From an uncultured Pseudoxanthomonas sp. (GTDB lineage Bacteria > Pseudomonadota > Gammaproteobacteria > Xanthomonadales > Xanthomonadaceae), in assembly GCA_946886405.1 (NCBI GenBank), contig CAMPIO010000005.1, forward strand, positions 1-64,000: a stretch of DNA of 64,000 nt, read 5' to 3'. Within the stretch, counting starts at the first letter, position 1. The number at the start of each line of letters is the position of its first letter. Below the pieces are notes generated by a model, which worked only from the letters and a program-made list of their open reading frames with translations, was not told where the DNA came from and made no database searches. Shown here piece after piece: positions 44,568-55,900 of this stretch. The translations under genes and the position numbers were made by a program.

Positions 44568-46067
44568 ATGCCTTCCGTTCTCAAACGTCCGCTCGTGTTC
44601 ATCCTGCTGGCTCTGGCGATGCTGCCGATGGCGTGCGCGGCGCCCTTCCCGTTGCCCACCGATGCGTCGCTGCCCGAAGCTCAGGCCCGGGCGGAACTGG
44701 AGCATCTGTACACGGCGCTGCAGGCCTCCCATTACGACCTGTTCGCTCGCCGCTCACGGGCGGAGTACGACGCCCAGTACCGCCAGACCTGGGAGGGCTT
44801 GGAAGGCCCGACGCAGCCGGGCGCGCTGCGGCGCGAGTTCCAGCGGTTCGTCGCGTATGGAAATGTCGCCCATGCCCGCATCGATCCGCCCATGGCCGAG
44901 TGGGAGGCGCACCGCGCCTCAGGCGGCGTGGCATTCCCCCTCTACCTTCGCGTCATCGATGGGCGGGCGTTTGTCCAGGACGACTACAGCGGCGTGCCAG
45001 GCATTGCACCGGGCGACGAGGTGCTGTCAGTGAATGGCGCTCCTGCGCTGCAATGGATGAACCGCATCCGCGCACTGGTGTCGGCAGACAACGATTACCT
45101 CGCCTACACGCAGATGGAAACCCAGCTGCCTATGCTCGTTTGGTGGCACGGCGATCGCGCATCGCAGTACGAAATCGCGATAGCGAAGACAGCAGGACAG
45201 CCACGCACGCTCGTCGTGCCCGCCCGAAGCCGGTCCGAGTTCGAGGCGGCCGCCACTGCGCGACCGTCCGGTTTCGAGCTGGACTGGAATGCACGCACGT
45301 CGCGCATCACCGACGATGGGATTGGCTACGTGCGTCCCGGCCCGTTCTACGACAACCGGCCAGATGCATCGGACCCTTGGGACCCCACAGCCTTCCGCAC
45401 GTTCATCGATGAGGCCTTCGCGAACTTCATCGATGCAGGCACCAAGGCGGTGCTGATCGACCTGCGCAACAACCCGGGTGGCGACAACTCCTTCTCCGAT
45501 CCGATGATCGCGTGGTTTGCAGACAAACCCTTCCACTTCAGCTCGAAGTTCGACATCCGGGTGAGCGAGGCCGCCATCAAGTCCAATGCAGAGCGCCTGC
45601 TCGCGGCCGGAGGCAGTCCTGACACCACGTCGGCAAAATTGGCGGCGGCGTACGCGGACAAGCCTCCAGGTAGCCGAGTCCACTTCCCGATCCCGCTGGT
45701 ACACCCGCGCCATGGAACCCGCTATGCGAAGCCGGTCTATCTGCTGATCAACCGGCACTCCTACTCCAATACCGTGTTGGTGGCTGCAATTGCCCAAGAC
45801 TATGGGTTCGCAACGGTGCTTGGCGAAGAGACTGCCGACCTCGCCAGCACATATGGCGCTGCGGAGAAATTCAAGCTGCCTACCACTGGCTTCGAGGTCA
45901 GCTTTCCGAAAGCCAGGATCCTCCGGCCCAACCGTGACGGCAGAGCGCGAGGCGTCATCCCCGACAGGCTCATTCCAACGCCGATATCCGCTACAGGAAC
46001 GGACGAGGTGCTGGTAGAGGCGCTACGCATCGTCAACGAAGGAAAACCTACTGAACCAGAATCCTAG
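44568..46067 (+). CDS. S41-family (C-terminal processing) peptidase, exported
   Basis: 499 residues with a signal peptide ending near MACAAP. A PDZ-like segment (SGVPGIAPGDEVLSVNGAPAL) precedes the S41 catalytic domain, with KAVLIDLRNNPGGDN for the oxyanion region, the nucleophile serine in NRHSYSNTVLVAA and GFATVLGEETADLASTYGA after it. It is likely a periplasmic or surface protease of the non-housekeeping S41 group. AAGGA precedes ATG 44568. It faces the TPR membrane regulator. Confidence 0.87.
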   Translation: MPSVLKRPLVFILLALAMLPMACAAPFPLPTDASLPEAQARAELEHLYTALQASHYDLFARRSRAEYDAQYRQTWEGLEGPTQPGALRREFQRFVAYGNVAHARIDPPMAEWEAHRASGGVAFPLYLRVIDGRAFVQDDYSGVPGIAPGDEVLSVNGAPALQWMNRIRALVSADNDYLAYTQMETQLPMLVWWHGDRASQYEIAIAKTAGQPRTLVVPARSRSEFEAAATARPSGFELDWNARTSRITDDGIGYVRPGPFYDNRPDASDPWDPTAFRTFIDEAFANFIDAGTKAVLIDLRNNPGGDNSFSDPMIAWFADKPFHFSSKFDIRVSEAAIKSNAERLLAAGGSPDTTSAKLAAAYADKPPGSRVHFPIPLVHPRHGTRYAKPVYLLINRHSYSNTVLVAAIAQDYGFATVLGEETADLASTYGAAEKFKLPTTGFEVSFPKARILRPNRDGRARGVIPDRLIPTPISATGTDEVLVEALRIVNEGKPTEPES

Positions 46068-46132
46068 TGGCGGCGCGGCCGCGTGGGAGGCAAGAATCAG
46101 CAACTGTCGGCTGGCCCACGATTTCCTATCGC

Positions 46133-46156
46133 GTCCGCTTCGGGTCGGAAGCTGAC
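46133..46156. repeat. Intergenic palindrome, copy B
   Basis: GTCCGCTTC-GGGTCG-GAAGC and TGAC, nearly perfect, in the 90-base gap between the convergent S41 and diguanylate cyclase genes, touching the cyclase stop. Confidence 0.65.
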
Positions 46157-46157
46157 G

Positions 46158-47627
46158 TCAGGAAGCCGAGTCAGACACTTCAAAGCCGTTGCTGACAACT
46201 ACGCTATTTCGTCCCGCTTCCTTGGCGTCGTAAAGCGCCCGGTCGGCTAGCTTGACGAGCCCAAGCGCGCTGCCTTCAGGCATCGCCCTGACGCTGGCCA
46301 CCCCCACGCTAATAGTCAGCGTTACCGGCACATCGACCGACACCGGCCCCATCTGCTCGACCGCCACTCTCATTTCCTCGCCGACCGCGCGAGCCACGTC
46401 TGGTGTGGAACCAGGCAGGATCACCGCAAACTCTTCTCCCCCATAGCGCGCCAGCACGCCACTGCCACTGTGAAGACTGGACGCCAGCGTGCCCGCGACC
46501 AGCCGGATGCCCTGGTCGCCGGCCTGATGTCCCCATTGGTCGTTGAGCCTCTTGAAGTGGTCAATGTCCAGCAATAGCAACGAAAGCCAATCGCCATTGC
46601 GTCTTGCACGTGTCCACTCGCGCGCAAGGCTGTCGTCGAAACGGCGTCGGTTGGCGAGACCGGTTAGTCCATCGAGGCCAGATAGTCTGGCCAAATGTTC
46701 CTGCTCCTCACTCGATCGAACCTGCACGCGTACGGTGCGAACGCCGTAACCAACGGTTGCCATCACAAAACCAAGACTAGCCAGCGCGGGACGATGGGGC
46801 ATGAGCATGGTCGCGACCGCGAGTAACGCCAACGGCAAAATCAATGGGCTTGCAATGCGCGCTACCTGCGTCCAGCGTTCTGGTACTACCAAGCGATTGC
46901 TGACCGAATCAGGGGTGCGCCGCAGCACATCGATTGTTAGAAGGAGAAAGGGCAAGGAAATCACTGCGTCCATCCACTGACCGTAGGCCGAGTTGTCCAC
47001 GTGATTCACGTAGGCCGCCACGAGCAGGTAAATCGCAGCGTAGCGACTCAGAACTGCGAAGTATCGACGCCGCTCCAAATCCTCCGAAGTCACCCAGCGG
47101 CCCAAAGCAAACAGCGCAAGGAAGAGGTTCTCTACATCGAACATCAAGCGCAGGTGTTCCACCCCGGCTGCATCGGTTCCCTGCACAGTGGAGAAGGTCA
47201 GCGTATAGATCGCGAAGAGCCCGCCCAAGGCGAGCGCAAGGGCCGCATCGGTCCATCGCACGAACCGGTCCTCATGGTTCTCGCTGGCCAAGGCAAAGAC
47301 TAGCGGCACGGCATAGAGAACAAAGAGCAAAACGCTCGGCGTTGTAGGCGTATTGAACAGGGCGTGCACTAGCTCGTCGATGGATGTGCTGGCCATGCCC
47401 GCCGCCCAAAGCATCATTGCTGCGCCCAGCGCGTTCCATCGCCCCCGCATTACCCCTGACTTCCGGGCTAAGGCAAAGCTAGCTATGCCCCCTAGAAGTG
47501 GGGCCAAAATCAGGAAAGCAAAGGAAAACAGCTTGACGTGTTCTGATCCAAGCGCCAGCAAGATCACATGCAGAGTGAAGTAAGCAAACGCGCCGAGCAG
47601 TACTAACCATGTCCTTGGCCGGAGCAT
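46158..47627 (-). CDS. Membrane diguanylate cyclase (GGEEF)
   Basis: 489 residues. The N-terminal half carries about eight to ten membrane helices; the C-terminal half is a GGDEF domain with DGLTGLANRRRFDD, LLLLDIDHFKRLND and GGEEF at residues 396-400, so it should make cyclic-di-GMP. The allosteric RxxD inhibitory site before GGEEF is replaced by SGSG, so feedback control through it is unlikely. Base composition (roughly 57% G+C in the stretches I sampled) is well below the neighbours, and repeat copies lie on both sides, suggesting transfer. Confidence 0.92.
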   Translation of the reverse strand: MLRPRTWLVLLGAFAYFTLHVILLALGSEHVKLFSFAFLILAPLLGGIASFALARKSGVMRGRWNALGAAMMLWAAGMASTSIDELVHALFNTPTTPSVLLFVLYAVPLVFALASENHEDRFVRWTDAALALALGGLFAIYTLTFSTVQGTDAAGVEHLRLMFDVENLFLALFALGRWVTSEDLERRRYFAVLSRYAAIYLLVAAYVNHVDNSAYGQWMDAVISLPFLLLTIDVLRRTPDSVSNRLVVPERWTQVARIASPLILPLALLAVATMLMPHRPALASLGFVMATVGYGVRTVRVQVRSSEEQEHLARLSGLDGLTGLANRRRFDDSLAREWTRARRNGDWLSLLLLDIDHFKRLNDQWGHQAGDQGIRLVAGTLASSLHSGSGVLARYGGEEFAVILPGSTPDVARAVGEEMRVAVEQMGPVSVDVPVTLTISVGVASVRAMPEGSALGLVKLADRALYDAKEAGRNSVVVSNGFEVSDSAS

Positions 47628-48119
47628 CTTGTCTCTCCCAGCTTTTCATACAGGTGGAGATATAACACTATTGCTTGGCACAGGATCAACGGCGGCCAGT
47701 TCACTAACAGGTGCTGCTTAACGCGCTGGCGGTTCAACTGATTTGTGACCGATCGCCCTATTCTGGCGTCCGAAAGAAATCAGCCCCATCACTCCCGACA
47801 GTGCTGCTCGATTTGATCGCCAGTTGCGGGGAGGTGCCTAGTGGGAGGATGAGCATAGGAAGCCCATGTCGACGCTGCGTCGAATATAGAAACAATCTTG
47901 GCTTCAGCGCCTCGTGACGCCGACGTGCAGTGATTCCCACACGATGTGTTGGCTCGAACCGCTTAGTGTTGGCTGACTGCACGCTAGGACCGAGCGGTCC
48001 TGGCATACCTGACGTCCGCTTCCGGCCAGAAGCGAACAAACACAGGACAAAGGCTTTCGCGCACGCAATAGGCATCGGCCGTGCCACGCGCCATGCTTCG
48101 GGAACATGGAAAAGAAAAC
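47628..48119. other. Spacer without gene
   Basis: About 490 bases between the cyclase start and the FAS1 terminator. No frame has a ribosome site and a family match; the sequence is lower in G+C in its first half. It holds repeat copy C. Confidence 0.4.
48014..48037. repeat. Intergenic palindrome, copy C
   Basis: GTCCGCTTC-CGGCCA-GAAGCGAAC, nearly perfect dyad of the same family as copies A, B, D and E. Confidence 0.65.
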
Positions 48120-48138
48120 GGCAGGGATTGCCCCTGCC
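48120..48138 (-). terminator. Intrinsic terminator of the FAS1 gene
   Basis: GGCAGGG / CCCTGCC stem with a five-base loop, then TTTTCTTTT on the minus strand, 25 bases after the stop. Confidence 0.82.
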
Positions 48139-48163
48139 GCTTGCATTCCTTTGCTGCCTCACC

Positions 48164-48616
48164 TCAGCGAGGCGGGGGTTCGGGAATATTGACCTTGTCG
48201 ATGCCATGGATCACGCCATTCCTGGCCATGATGTCGGGACGCGTGATCTGCGCCCCGTCGATGCTCAGCTGCCTGCCCAATATCGCGATGGGTGCGGCCT
48301 GGCCTTGCAGCGTGGCCGCTGCTTCCCACCCTCCGACGTCCATGATGGTCTTGCGGCCGAGAACCACATGGTAGTTCACCATTGCGGCGAGCTTGTCCCT
48401 GTTGCCGGGATCGAGCAGTTGGTCCAGCGTGCCATGCGGCATCTGCCGGAACGCTTCATCGGTAGGCGCGAAGAAGGTGTACTGATCGGCACCGTTGAAT
48501 GATTCCGTCAGTCCGGCCTTGTCAACCGCATAAATGAAAGTGCGGAACGAACGCTTGCTTCTGAGCGTGCCAAGAAGGTTCTCTTGCAGAAAGCCTTCTT
48601 TCTGTAGCATCTCCAT
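48164..48616 (-). CDS. Fasciclin (FAS1) domain protein
   Basis: 150 residues, one FAS1 domain: TFIYAVDKAGL, YTFFAPTDEAFRQMPHGTLDQLL, YHVVLG, and ARNGVIHGIDKVNIP at the end. FAS1 domains mediate adhesion and are normally outside the cell. From ATG 48616 no signal peptide is seen. The frame stays open upstream to 48832 and there holds a hydrophobic stretch (LLSRATFLPFSALSSSLAP), so an extended or decayed signal is possible. AGGA lies before ATG 48616. Confidence 0.75.
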   Translation of the reverse strand: MEMLQKEGFLQENLLGTLRSKRSFRTFIYAVDKAGLTESFNGADQYTFFAPTDEAFRQMPHGTLDQLLDPGNRDKLAAMVNYHVVLGRKTIMDVGGWEAAATLQGQAAPIAILGRQLSIDGAQITRPDIMARNGVIHGIDKVNIPEPPPR

Positions 48617-48934
48617 GGAGAATTTCCTGCGAGGCAGGCCCGGTATGAGCCTCGTATGGGCGGCTGCGGACACAGCCGTAACCTGGCGCGGCGCCAGGCT
48701 CGAACTCAATGCGGAGAACGGGAGAAACGTCGCGCGGCTGAGCAGCCGATACGGCCTTGCACCGTAACGCAGCCACCATGCGCTGCCGCCTGTTACTGCA
48801 GTGTGACGCCCTATGCACGAAAAAATGCACATAACGTCGCCTCGCAGCGTGCTACCGTGCCTTTACGCGGGATTCCGAAGCTGGCTAACTTCCGCGCCCG
48901 CAGTGTGCCGGCTCGCACAAGATCGGGAGCCGCC
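48617..48934. other. Spacer between divergent FAS1 and small genes
   Basis: 318 bases. Apart from the in-frame upstream extension of the FAS1 frame there is no supported gene; promoters for both directions should be here but none is clear. Confidence 0.35.
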
Positions 48935-49228
48935 ATGAACACCAAGCGACATCGCGTCGTGCTGGGTATCCACGCGTTTCAGCATATGGCCCATCTGTTG
49001 AATGATCGCGCCGTGGAATGCGCGGAGAACGAAGGTTGGCCCATCCAGGCAGATGCTGGCGATACGCCCCCCGCGATCGCACGCTCTGGTGTCCTTCAAC
49101 GCGTGGCGGTGCTGCTTCGCCGGCACGTCAGGAAGGAATGGCATTTCTGGTCGGGCAGAAGGGACTCGCAGCGCCGCATCAAGGCCCGTCCCGCCATTGC
49201 GCGAGCGGCCCTGGGAGCAATGCCGTGA
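48935..49228 (+). CDS. Small protein of unknown function
   Basis: 97 residues from ATG 48935, six bases after GGGAG. Sequence is basic at the C-terminus (LLRRHVRKEWHFWSGRRDSQRR) and rich in His and Arg; no signal peptide or family recognised. It is translationally coupled to the next gene: GTGA at 49225-49228 joins its stop to the next start. Coding support is the ribosome site and coupling, not homology. Confidence 0.5.
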   Translation: MNTKRHRVVLGIHAFQHMAHLLNDRAVECAENEGWPIQADAGDTPPAIARSGVLQRVAVLLRRHVRKEWHFWSGRRDSQRRIKARPAIARAALGAMP

Positions 49229-49467
49229 GCAGCATCTCGCTGGTCATCTCAACACTTGGCGTCGAGTCCATCGACGCGCTGCTGGATCCGGAACGGGATA
49301 CCCGCGTCAACGCGTATCGTCTGGTCCATGAGCAGCAAGGGCGAGGCAGCGACGTCCGCTGGTTCTTCTTCGCCAAGGCCGATCTCTCCAAGCCGGAAGC
49401 GATGACGCGTGCACAGCAATGGTATGAGACATCCCGGCACCCCGACTGGCCAGGCTTTACGCACTAG
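49225..49467 (+). CDS. Small protein of unknown function
   Basis: 80 residues from GTG 49225 (overlapping the previous stop by four bases), with GGGAG upstream. VISTLGVESIDALLDPERDTRVNAYRLVHEQ and WFFFAKADLSKPEAM read as a compact soluble alpha/beta protein. No family recognised. An ATG start does not exist in this frame until well inside. Confidence 0.5.
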   Translation: MSSISLVISTLGVESIDALLDPERDTRVNAYRLVHEQQGRGSDVRWFFFAKADLSKPEAMTRAQQWYETSRHPDWPGFTH

Positions 49468-49505
49468 CACGGCTCAGTCGAGCGGATTGGCCGGAGGTGC
49501 TACGT

Positions 49506-49781
49506 ATGCGACGCGAACAGAAACAGGTCTTCCTGCTGCACCTGGGTGATCGCCAATCCATCGGCCCTGAAGATCTGCGCGTCATCTGGGCGACCGCGTG
49601 CGAATCCATGGACGTCCATGTGAGCCGTCGCGTCCAGCAGGGCAGCAGCGCGGAAGGTGGGCGCCCCTGCTACGGCCTCTGGGTGCGGCGCACCTTCAAT
49701 CGCATTGCCGCTGAGGAACGCCTGCGTGCAATGCTGTGCGCGCGCGGTTTTCTCTTCACGCTGACGCCGATGCCCACTTAG
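49506..49781 (+). CDS. Small protein of unknown function
   Basis: 91 residues from ATG 49506, eight bases after GGAGG (49493-49497). KQVFLLHLGDRQSIGPEDLRVIW and a basic middle part; no family recognised. Third in a row of small same-strand genes ahead of the glucan synthase. Confidence 0.5.
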   Translation: MRREQKQVFLLHLGDRQSIGPEDLRVIWATACESMDVHVSRRVQQGSSAEGGRPCYGLWVRRTFNRIAAEERLRAMLCARGFLFTLTPMPT

Positions 49782-49960
49782 AAGTTTCTCTCATTCACGA
49801 GGCGTGGCGCGTGCCCGACGCAGCGGCGCAACGGTGCGAACGCGTCACCTGGATTCCGCAGTGATGCCCCCGCAACCGCGCTGCATCCTTCACATCCACC
49901 TCCTGATGTGCGTGCAAGGATGGGTTCCACGTCGGTCAGCCGCTCCCCACAGGATTTCCG

Positions 49961-52900
49961 ATGCCCCAGGTCTGGAGGGTTTTCAGCCGCTGGTTACGCC
50001 TGCGCAGGCGTCTGTGGCGCTGGCGCCGCGCCGCGATCCAGAAGCCGTTGCGCGCGGAGCCACCGCTACGGGCGCAGTTGTTCAATGTGGAGCAGATGGA
50101 ACTTCACGGCCGCGCACTGGCGCGTGCTCATCGGATACATCCACAGACGGGACCGGAACGCCTGCTGGATCGCCTGGCCGAGAATGAAGGTCTGCTGGAT
50201 GATGTCTGCGCGCTGCTGACGCGGATGGTCCAGGACGACATGCGCATCACGCCGGCCGGCGAATGGTTGCTGGACAACTACTACCTGGTGGAAGAGCAGA
50301 TCGTCACCGCACGGCGGCATCTGCCGAAAGGCTACAGCCGGCAGCTCCCGTCCCTCAGCCAGGGACCCTCGAGCGGCCTGCCGCGTGTGTACGACCTGTC
50401 CCTGGAGGCCATCGCACACGGCGATGGCCGCATCGACGCCGAAACGCTGCGCCGTTTCTTCGCCGCCTACCAGTCCATCACGCCACTGAAACTGGGTGAG
50501 TTGTGGGCGATCCCGATCATGTTGCGACTGGCGTTGATCGACAACCTGCGTCGCATGGCAGTGCGCGTCATGCGCGATGGTGACGATCACCGGCTCGCCA
50601 GCGAGTGGGCTGCCCACCTCAACCGGACGGCGGCGGAAGATCCCAAAGACGTCGTGCTGGTCATTGCCGACATGGCGCGCTCGGATCCGCCGCTGAGCGG
50701 CGCGTTCGTTTCCGAACTGACGCGGGGACTGCAGGGGCGTGGCGGGGTGTTCTCCATGCCGATCACCTGGCTGGAGCAGTGGGCCGCCGATGGCGGCCTG
50801 CGCATCGAGGAACTGGTGCATCTGGAAAGTCAGCAGCAGGCCGCGGACCAGGTATCGATCAGCAACAGTATCGGCAGCCTGCGCTTTCTGGCCAACATGG
50901 ACTGGCGGGAATTCGTCGAGGACATGAGCGTGGTCGAGCGTACGCTCCGAGCGGACCCGGCGCGCACGTACGGGCTGATGGATTTCAGCACCCGCGACAG
51001 CTACCGGCACGTGGTGGAAAAGATCGCCCGACTCGCGAATGTCAGTGAGAACTCGGTGGCGGAGATCGCGTTGCAGTTGGCACAGGCCGTGCCCTTGGAC
51101 GCGCCGGGCCATCATCAGGCACACGTCGGCTTCTATCTGGTGGACGATGGCGTCAGCCAGACGCAGGCGGCGGTGGCCGCTTCATTGTCCGGTGCGCAGC
51201 GGGTTCGCCTGCGACCGCGCCGTATTCCGCTGGCGGTCTATCTGATCCCGATCGCGATCATCATCGGCCTGTTCACCCTCGGCCTGCTGACGGCCGGGTC
51301 CGCGGCACAGGCGGTGCCGACGTGGCTGCTGGCAATGCTCGCGCTCCTCGCCTTCAGCGAACTGGGCATAGCGCTCGTCAATTGGATGGCAACCCTGCTG
51401 GTGCCGCCCCGCCCCCTGCCACGGATGGATTTCTCCAAGGGCATCCCGGCAACAGCGCGCACGCTGGTGGTGGTCCCCAGCATGCTGGGCAGCGCGGACG
51501 GCGTGGACAGCCTGGTCGAAGCACTGGAAGTACGCTTCCTGGCGAACCGCGACCGTCACCTGCACTTCGCGCTGCTCACCGATTTCCTCGATGCGGACGA
51601 GGCTTCGCTGCCGGGCGATGCCGCGCTGTTGGCCCATGCCGTACACCGGGTCGAACAGCTCAATCGCCGGTACGCGCCCGAACGGGCAGACGAAGGCGGT
51701 GGCGATCTGTTCTTTCTGTTCCATCGACCGCGCCTGTGGAATCCGCGCGAGCGCCGCTGGATGGGCTACGAACGCAAACGCGGCAAGTTGGCGGCATTGA
51801 ACCGGCTGCTGCGTGGCGGGATCGGGGAAGACTTCCTTCAGGTGACCGGCCACGTCGGTGTACTGACGCAGGTTCGTTACGTGATCACGTTGGACACCGA
51901 CACGAAATTGCCCCGCGACGCTGCACGCGAGTTCGCCGGCACGCTGGCGCACCCACTCAACCAGGCCGTGTTCGACGAGCGGCAGCGCCGCGTGGTCCGC
52001 GGCTACGGCATCCTCCAGCCCAGCGTGGGCACCAGCCTCAGCGGACGGCCGAGTTCGCGCTACGCGCGCATGTTCGGCAGCGAGCCGGGCATCGATCCCT
52101 ACACGCGCACCGTGTCGGACGTGTATCAAGACCTGTTTGGCGAAGGGTCCTTTGTCGGCAAGGGCATCTACGACGTGGATGCGTTCGAGCACGCGCTCGC
52201 AGAGCGCTTTCCCGACAACCGCATCCTCAGCCACGACCTGCTGGAAGGATGCTACACACGCGCGGGCCTGGTCAGCGACGTGCGTCTGTTCGAAGACTAT
52301 CCGTCGCGCTATGCGGTGGACGTGAAGCGGCGCTACCGGTGGATCCGGGGCGACTGGCAGCTGTTGCCCTGGCTGTTGCCGTGGGTGCCACGCCGCGATG
52401 GCGGGTTCGAGCGCAATCCGCTGTCCTGGCTCTCACGTGGCAAGCTGCTCGACAACCTGCGCCGCAGCCTGGTGCCGGCCGCCACCGTCGCCCTGCTGGT
52501 GCTGGGCTGGCTGTTCTCCCCGGATCCCCTCAGCTGGACTGCGTGGCTGCTGAGTTTATGGGCCCTGCCCGTACTGCTTCCGGCGCTGCGGGACGTGTTC
52601 GCCCTGCCGGTGGACATGCCATTGGAAACCCATCTCGTCCAGGTCGGCAGGTCCAGCCTGAGGCAACTCTGGCGCGCGCTGGTCAATGTGGCCTGCCTGC
52701 CGTACGAGGCTTTTTTCAGTCTGGGCGCGATCCTGCGCACGCTGTGGCGCCTGCTGGTCACGCGACGGCATCTGTTGCAGTGGAATCCATCCAGCGAAGT
52801 CGAACGCAGTCTCGGCAGTGATCTGCGCGCGGAGCTTTACAGCATGGTGCCCGCGCCGCTGATCGCGATCGCCATGACCGTATTGCTCGCGATGAAACAG

Positions 52901-55900
52901 CCGCTGGCGCTGTGGGTGGCGGCGCCGCTGCTGTCGCTCTGGGCCCTATCGCCGGCGCTGATGGCGTGGTTGGGGCGCCCCCCAGGGCAGCGGACGGACA
53001 AGCTGTCCGCGCCGCAGGTGGCGTTCCTGGGCAAGCTGTCACGCCGGACGTGGGCCTTCTTCGAAACTTACGTACGCGCGGAGGATCACTGGCTTCCGCC
53101 CGACAACGTGCAGGAGCATCCCGCGCTGGTGGTGGCGCGACGCACCTCGCCGACCAACATCGGGCTGTCGCTGTTGGCCAACCTGGCGGCCTACGATTTC
53201 GGCTACCTGCAGGTCGGTGGCGTGATGGAGCGTAGCCGCCTGGTGTTCGACACACTGGATGCGCTGCCGCGCCATCGTGGGCACTTCTACAACTGGTACG
53301 ACACCGAGACCTTGCAGCCGCTGCCGCCGGCCTATGTTTCCACGGTGGACAGCGGCAACCTTGCCGGGCACCTGCTGACCCTGCGCCAGGGCCTGCTGGC
53401 GCTGGCCGATGCCCCTGTCCTGGCGCCCGCGACGTTCTCTGGGCTGGCCGACACCCTGGCCGTGCTGGAGGATGCACTCGAGGACACGCAGACCGACGGC
53501 GACGCATCGTCGTTGGCGGTGATCGAGTTCCGCACCGTGCTGATGCAAGCACAGCGGGCGCCGCCAGCGACCGTCACCGATGCGGAACGCATGCTGGCGC
53601 GCCTGGTCGTGCATGCGGAGGGCATCGTCGCGACCTGGCCCACCATCGGTCCAGACCGGATCCATCCCCATCACTGGCCGACCGCGCTCGTCGAGGGCTG
53701 CAGGTCGGCGCATGCGGAGCTGCAGTTCCTGCTGCCCGATGCCGACGCATGGGCCGGTGATCGCCTGCCTACGCTGCGTGACCTGCAGCATGGTCCCGCA
53801 GGCACGCTGGCGACCAGGCGCGCACGGGAACGGGTCCATCAACTCGAACGCCTCGCGCACATCGCCGGGCAGTTCTCGCTGATGGAATACGAGTTCCTCT
53901 ATGACCGCGCACGCCACCTGTTGGTGATCGGCTACAACGTGGACGAACACCGCCTGGACCACGGGCTCTACGACCTGCTTGCGTCGGAAGCACGCCTGTG
54001 CAGCTTCGTGGCGATCGCGCAGGGGCAGTTGCCGCAGGAGAGCTGGTTCGCGCTGGGCCGCCTGCTGACCGAGGTCAACGGAGACGCGACACTGCTGTCG
54101 TGGAGCGGCTCGATGTTCGAGTACCTGATGCCCCAGCTGGTCATGCCCAGCTACCCGGATACCCTGCTCGACCAGACGTCCCGGCATGCGGTGGAAGCCC
54201 AGATCCTGCACGGCGAACATCATGACGTGCCATGGGGCATCTCCGAGTCGGGCTACAACACCGTCGACGCACGCATGAACTACCAGTACCGCGCCTTCGG
54301 CGTGCCCGGGCTGGGCTTGAAGCGCGGGCTGGGCCAGGACCTGGTTATCGCGCCTTACGCCACGATGATGGCGTTGATGGTGGCGCCGGAGGCGGCCTGC
54401 CAGAACCTGCAACGACAGGCCGACCTTGGCTTCGGCGGGCACTTCGGACTGTACGAAGCGATCGACTACACACCGGCCCGCGTCCCGCCAGGACAGGACC
54501 ATGTGGTGGTGCGCTCCTTCATGGCCCATCACCAGGGCATGGGATTCCTCTCGCTCGTCCACGTGCTGCGGCAGCAGCCCATGCAGCGACGCTTCGTGGC
54601 CGATGCCGAGTTCCAGGCGACCCTGCTGCTGCTCCAGGAGCGCATCCCGCATACCGGCGTATTCCACCCGCACGAAGCCGAGACGCTGGGGTCGCGCGCC
54701 GCGCCCACCGAAACCGAGACCCAGCTGCGCATCTTCCGAAACGCAGGTACATCGCGTCCGGCAGTGCAACTGCTCTCCAATGGGCGTTACCACGGCCTGG
54801 TCACCAGCGCAGGCGGTGGATACAGCCGCCACCGCGACCTGGCGGTAACGCGCTGGCGCGAGGACGGCACGCGCGACCACTGGGGCAACTTCTGTTACCT
54901 GCGTGACGTGGAAAGCGGTGAGTTCTGGTCCACCTCGCTGCAACCGGCATGCGTGCCGGTGGACCACTACGAGGCGATCTTTTCCGATGCGAAGGCGGAG
55001 TTCCGCGGACGCAAGTGCGGCTACGAGAGCCACCTGGAGATCGCCATCTCCGCCGAGGACGACATCGAGCTGCGCCGGTTGCGCTTGAGCAACCGCAGCC
55101 GGCGTACACGCACGATCGAAATCACGACCTATGCCGAGGTGGTGCTGGCGCCCGCCATCGCAGACGAGTTGCACCCGGCCTTCAGCAACCTGTTCGTGCA
55201 ATCCGAGATCGTGCGCGAGAAGCAGGCATTGCTGTGCACGCGCCGACCGCGCGCGCACGACGAGGTGCCGCCATGGATGTTCCATCTGGTGGCGGTGCAT
55301 GACGCCGACATCGGCGCGATCTCGTACGAAACCGATCGCGCACGCTTCCTCGGTCGTGGCAATACGCCGCGTACGCCGGTGGCGTTGGCCGAACAGGACG
55401 TGCTGTCCGACAGCGAGGGCTCGGTACTGGACCCGATCGTGGCCATCCGTTGCCGGATCGAGCTGGCACCGGGCCAGACCGCGATGATCGACATGGTGCA
55501 CGGCGTAGGCGTGGACCGCGAAGCCTGTGCCGGACTGATCGACAAGTACCGCGATCGCCGGCTCGCCGACCGCGTCTTCGACCTGGCCTGGACGCACAGC
55601 CAGGTCGTCCGCCGCCAGATCAACGCATCGCAGGCGGATGCGCAACTTTATGAGCGCCTGGCCGGCCTGATTGTCTATGCGCACCCGCTGCTGCGCGCGG
55701 AGGCCGATGTCCTGCTGCAGAACCAGCGCGGCCAGTCCGGGCTCTGGGGTCACGCGATCTCGGGTGACCTGCCCATCGCCCTCCTGCAGATTTCCGATGC
55801 CGACAACATCGAACTGGTCCGCCAGATGGTGCAAGCGCACGCCTACTGGCGCCTCAAGGGACTGCGCGCAGACCTGGTGATCTGGAACGAAAGCCAGGCC

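Noticed and set aside
53039..55840. Minus-strand frame of 933 codons
   Set aside because: Antisense of ndvB, which has complete domain support over the same bases.
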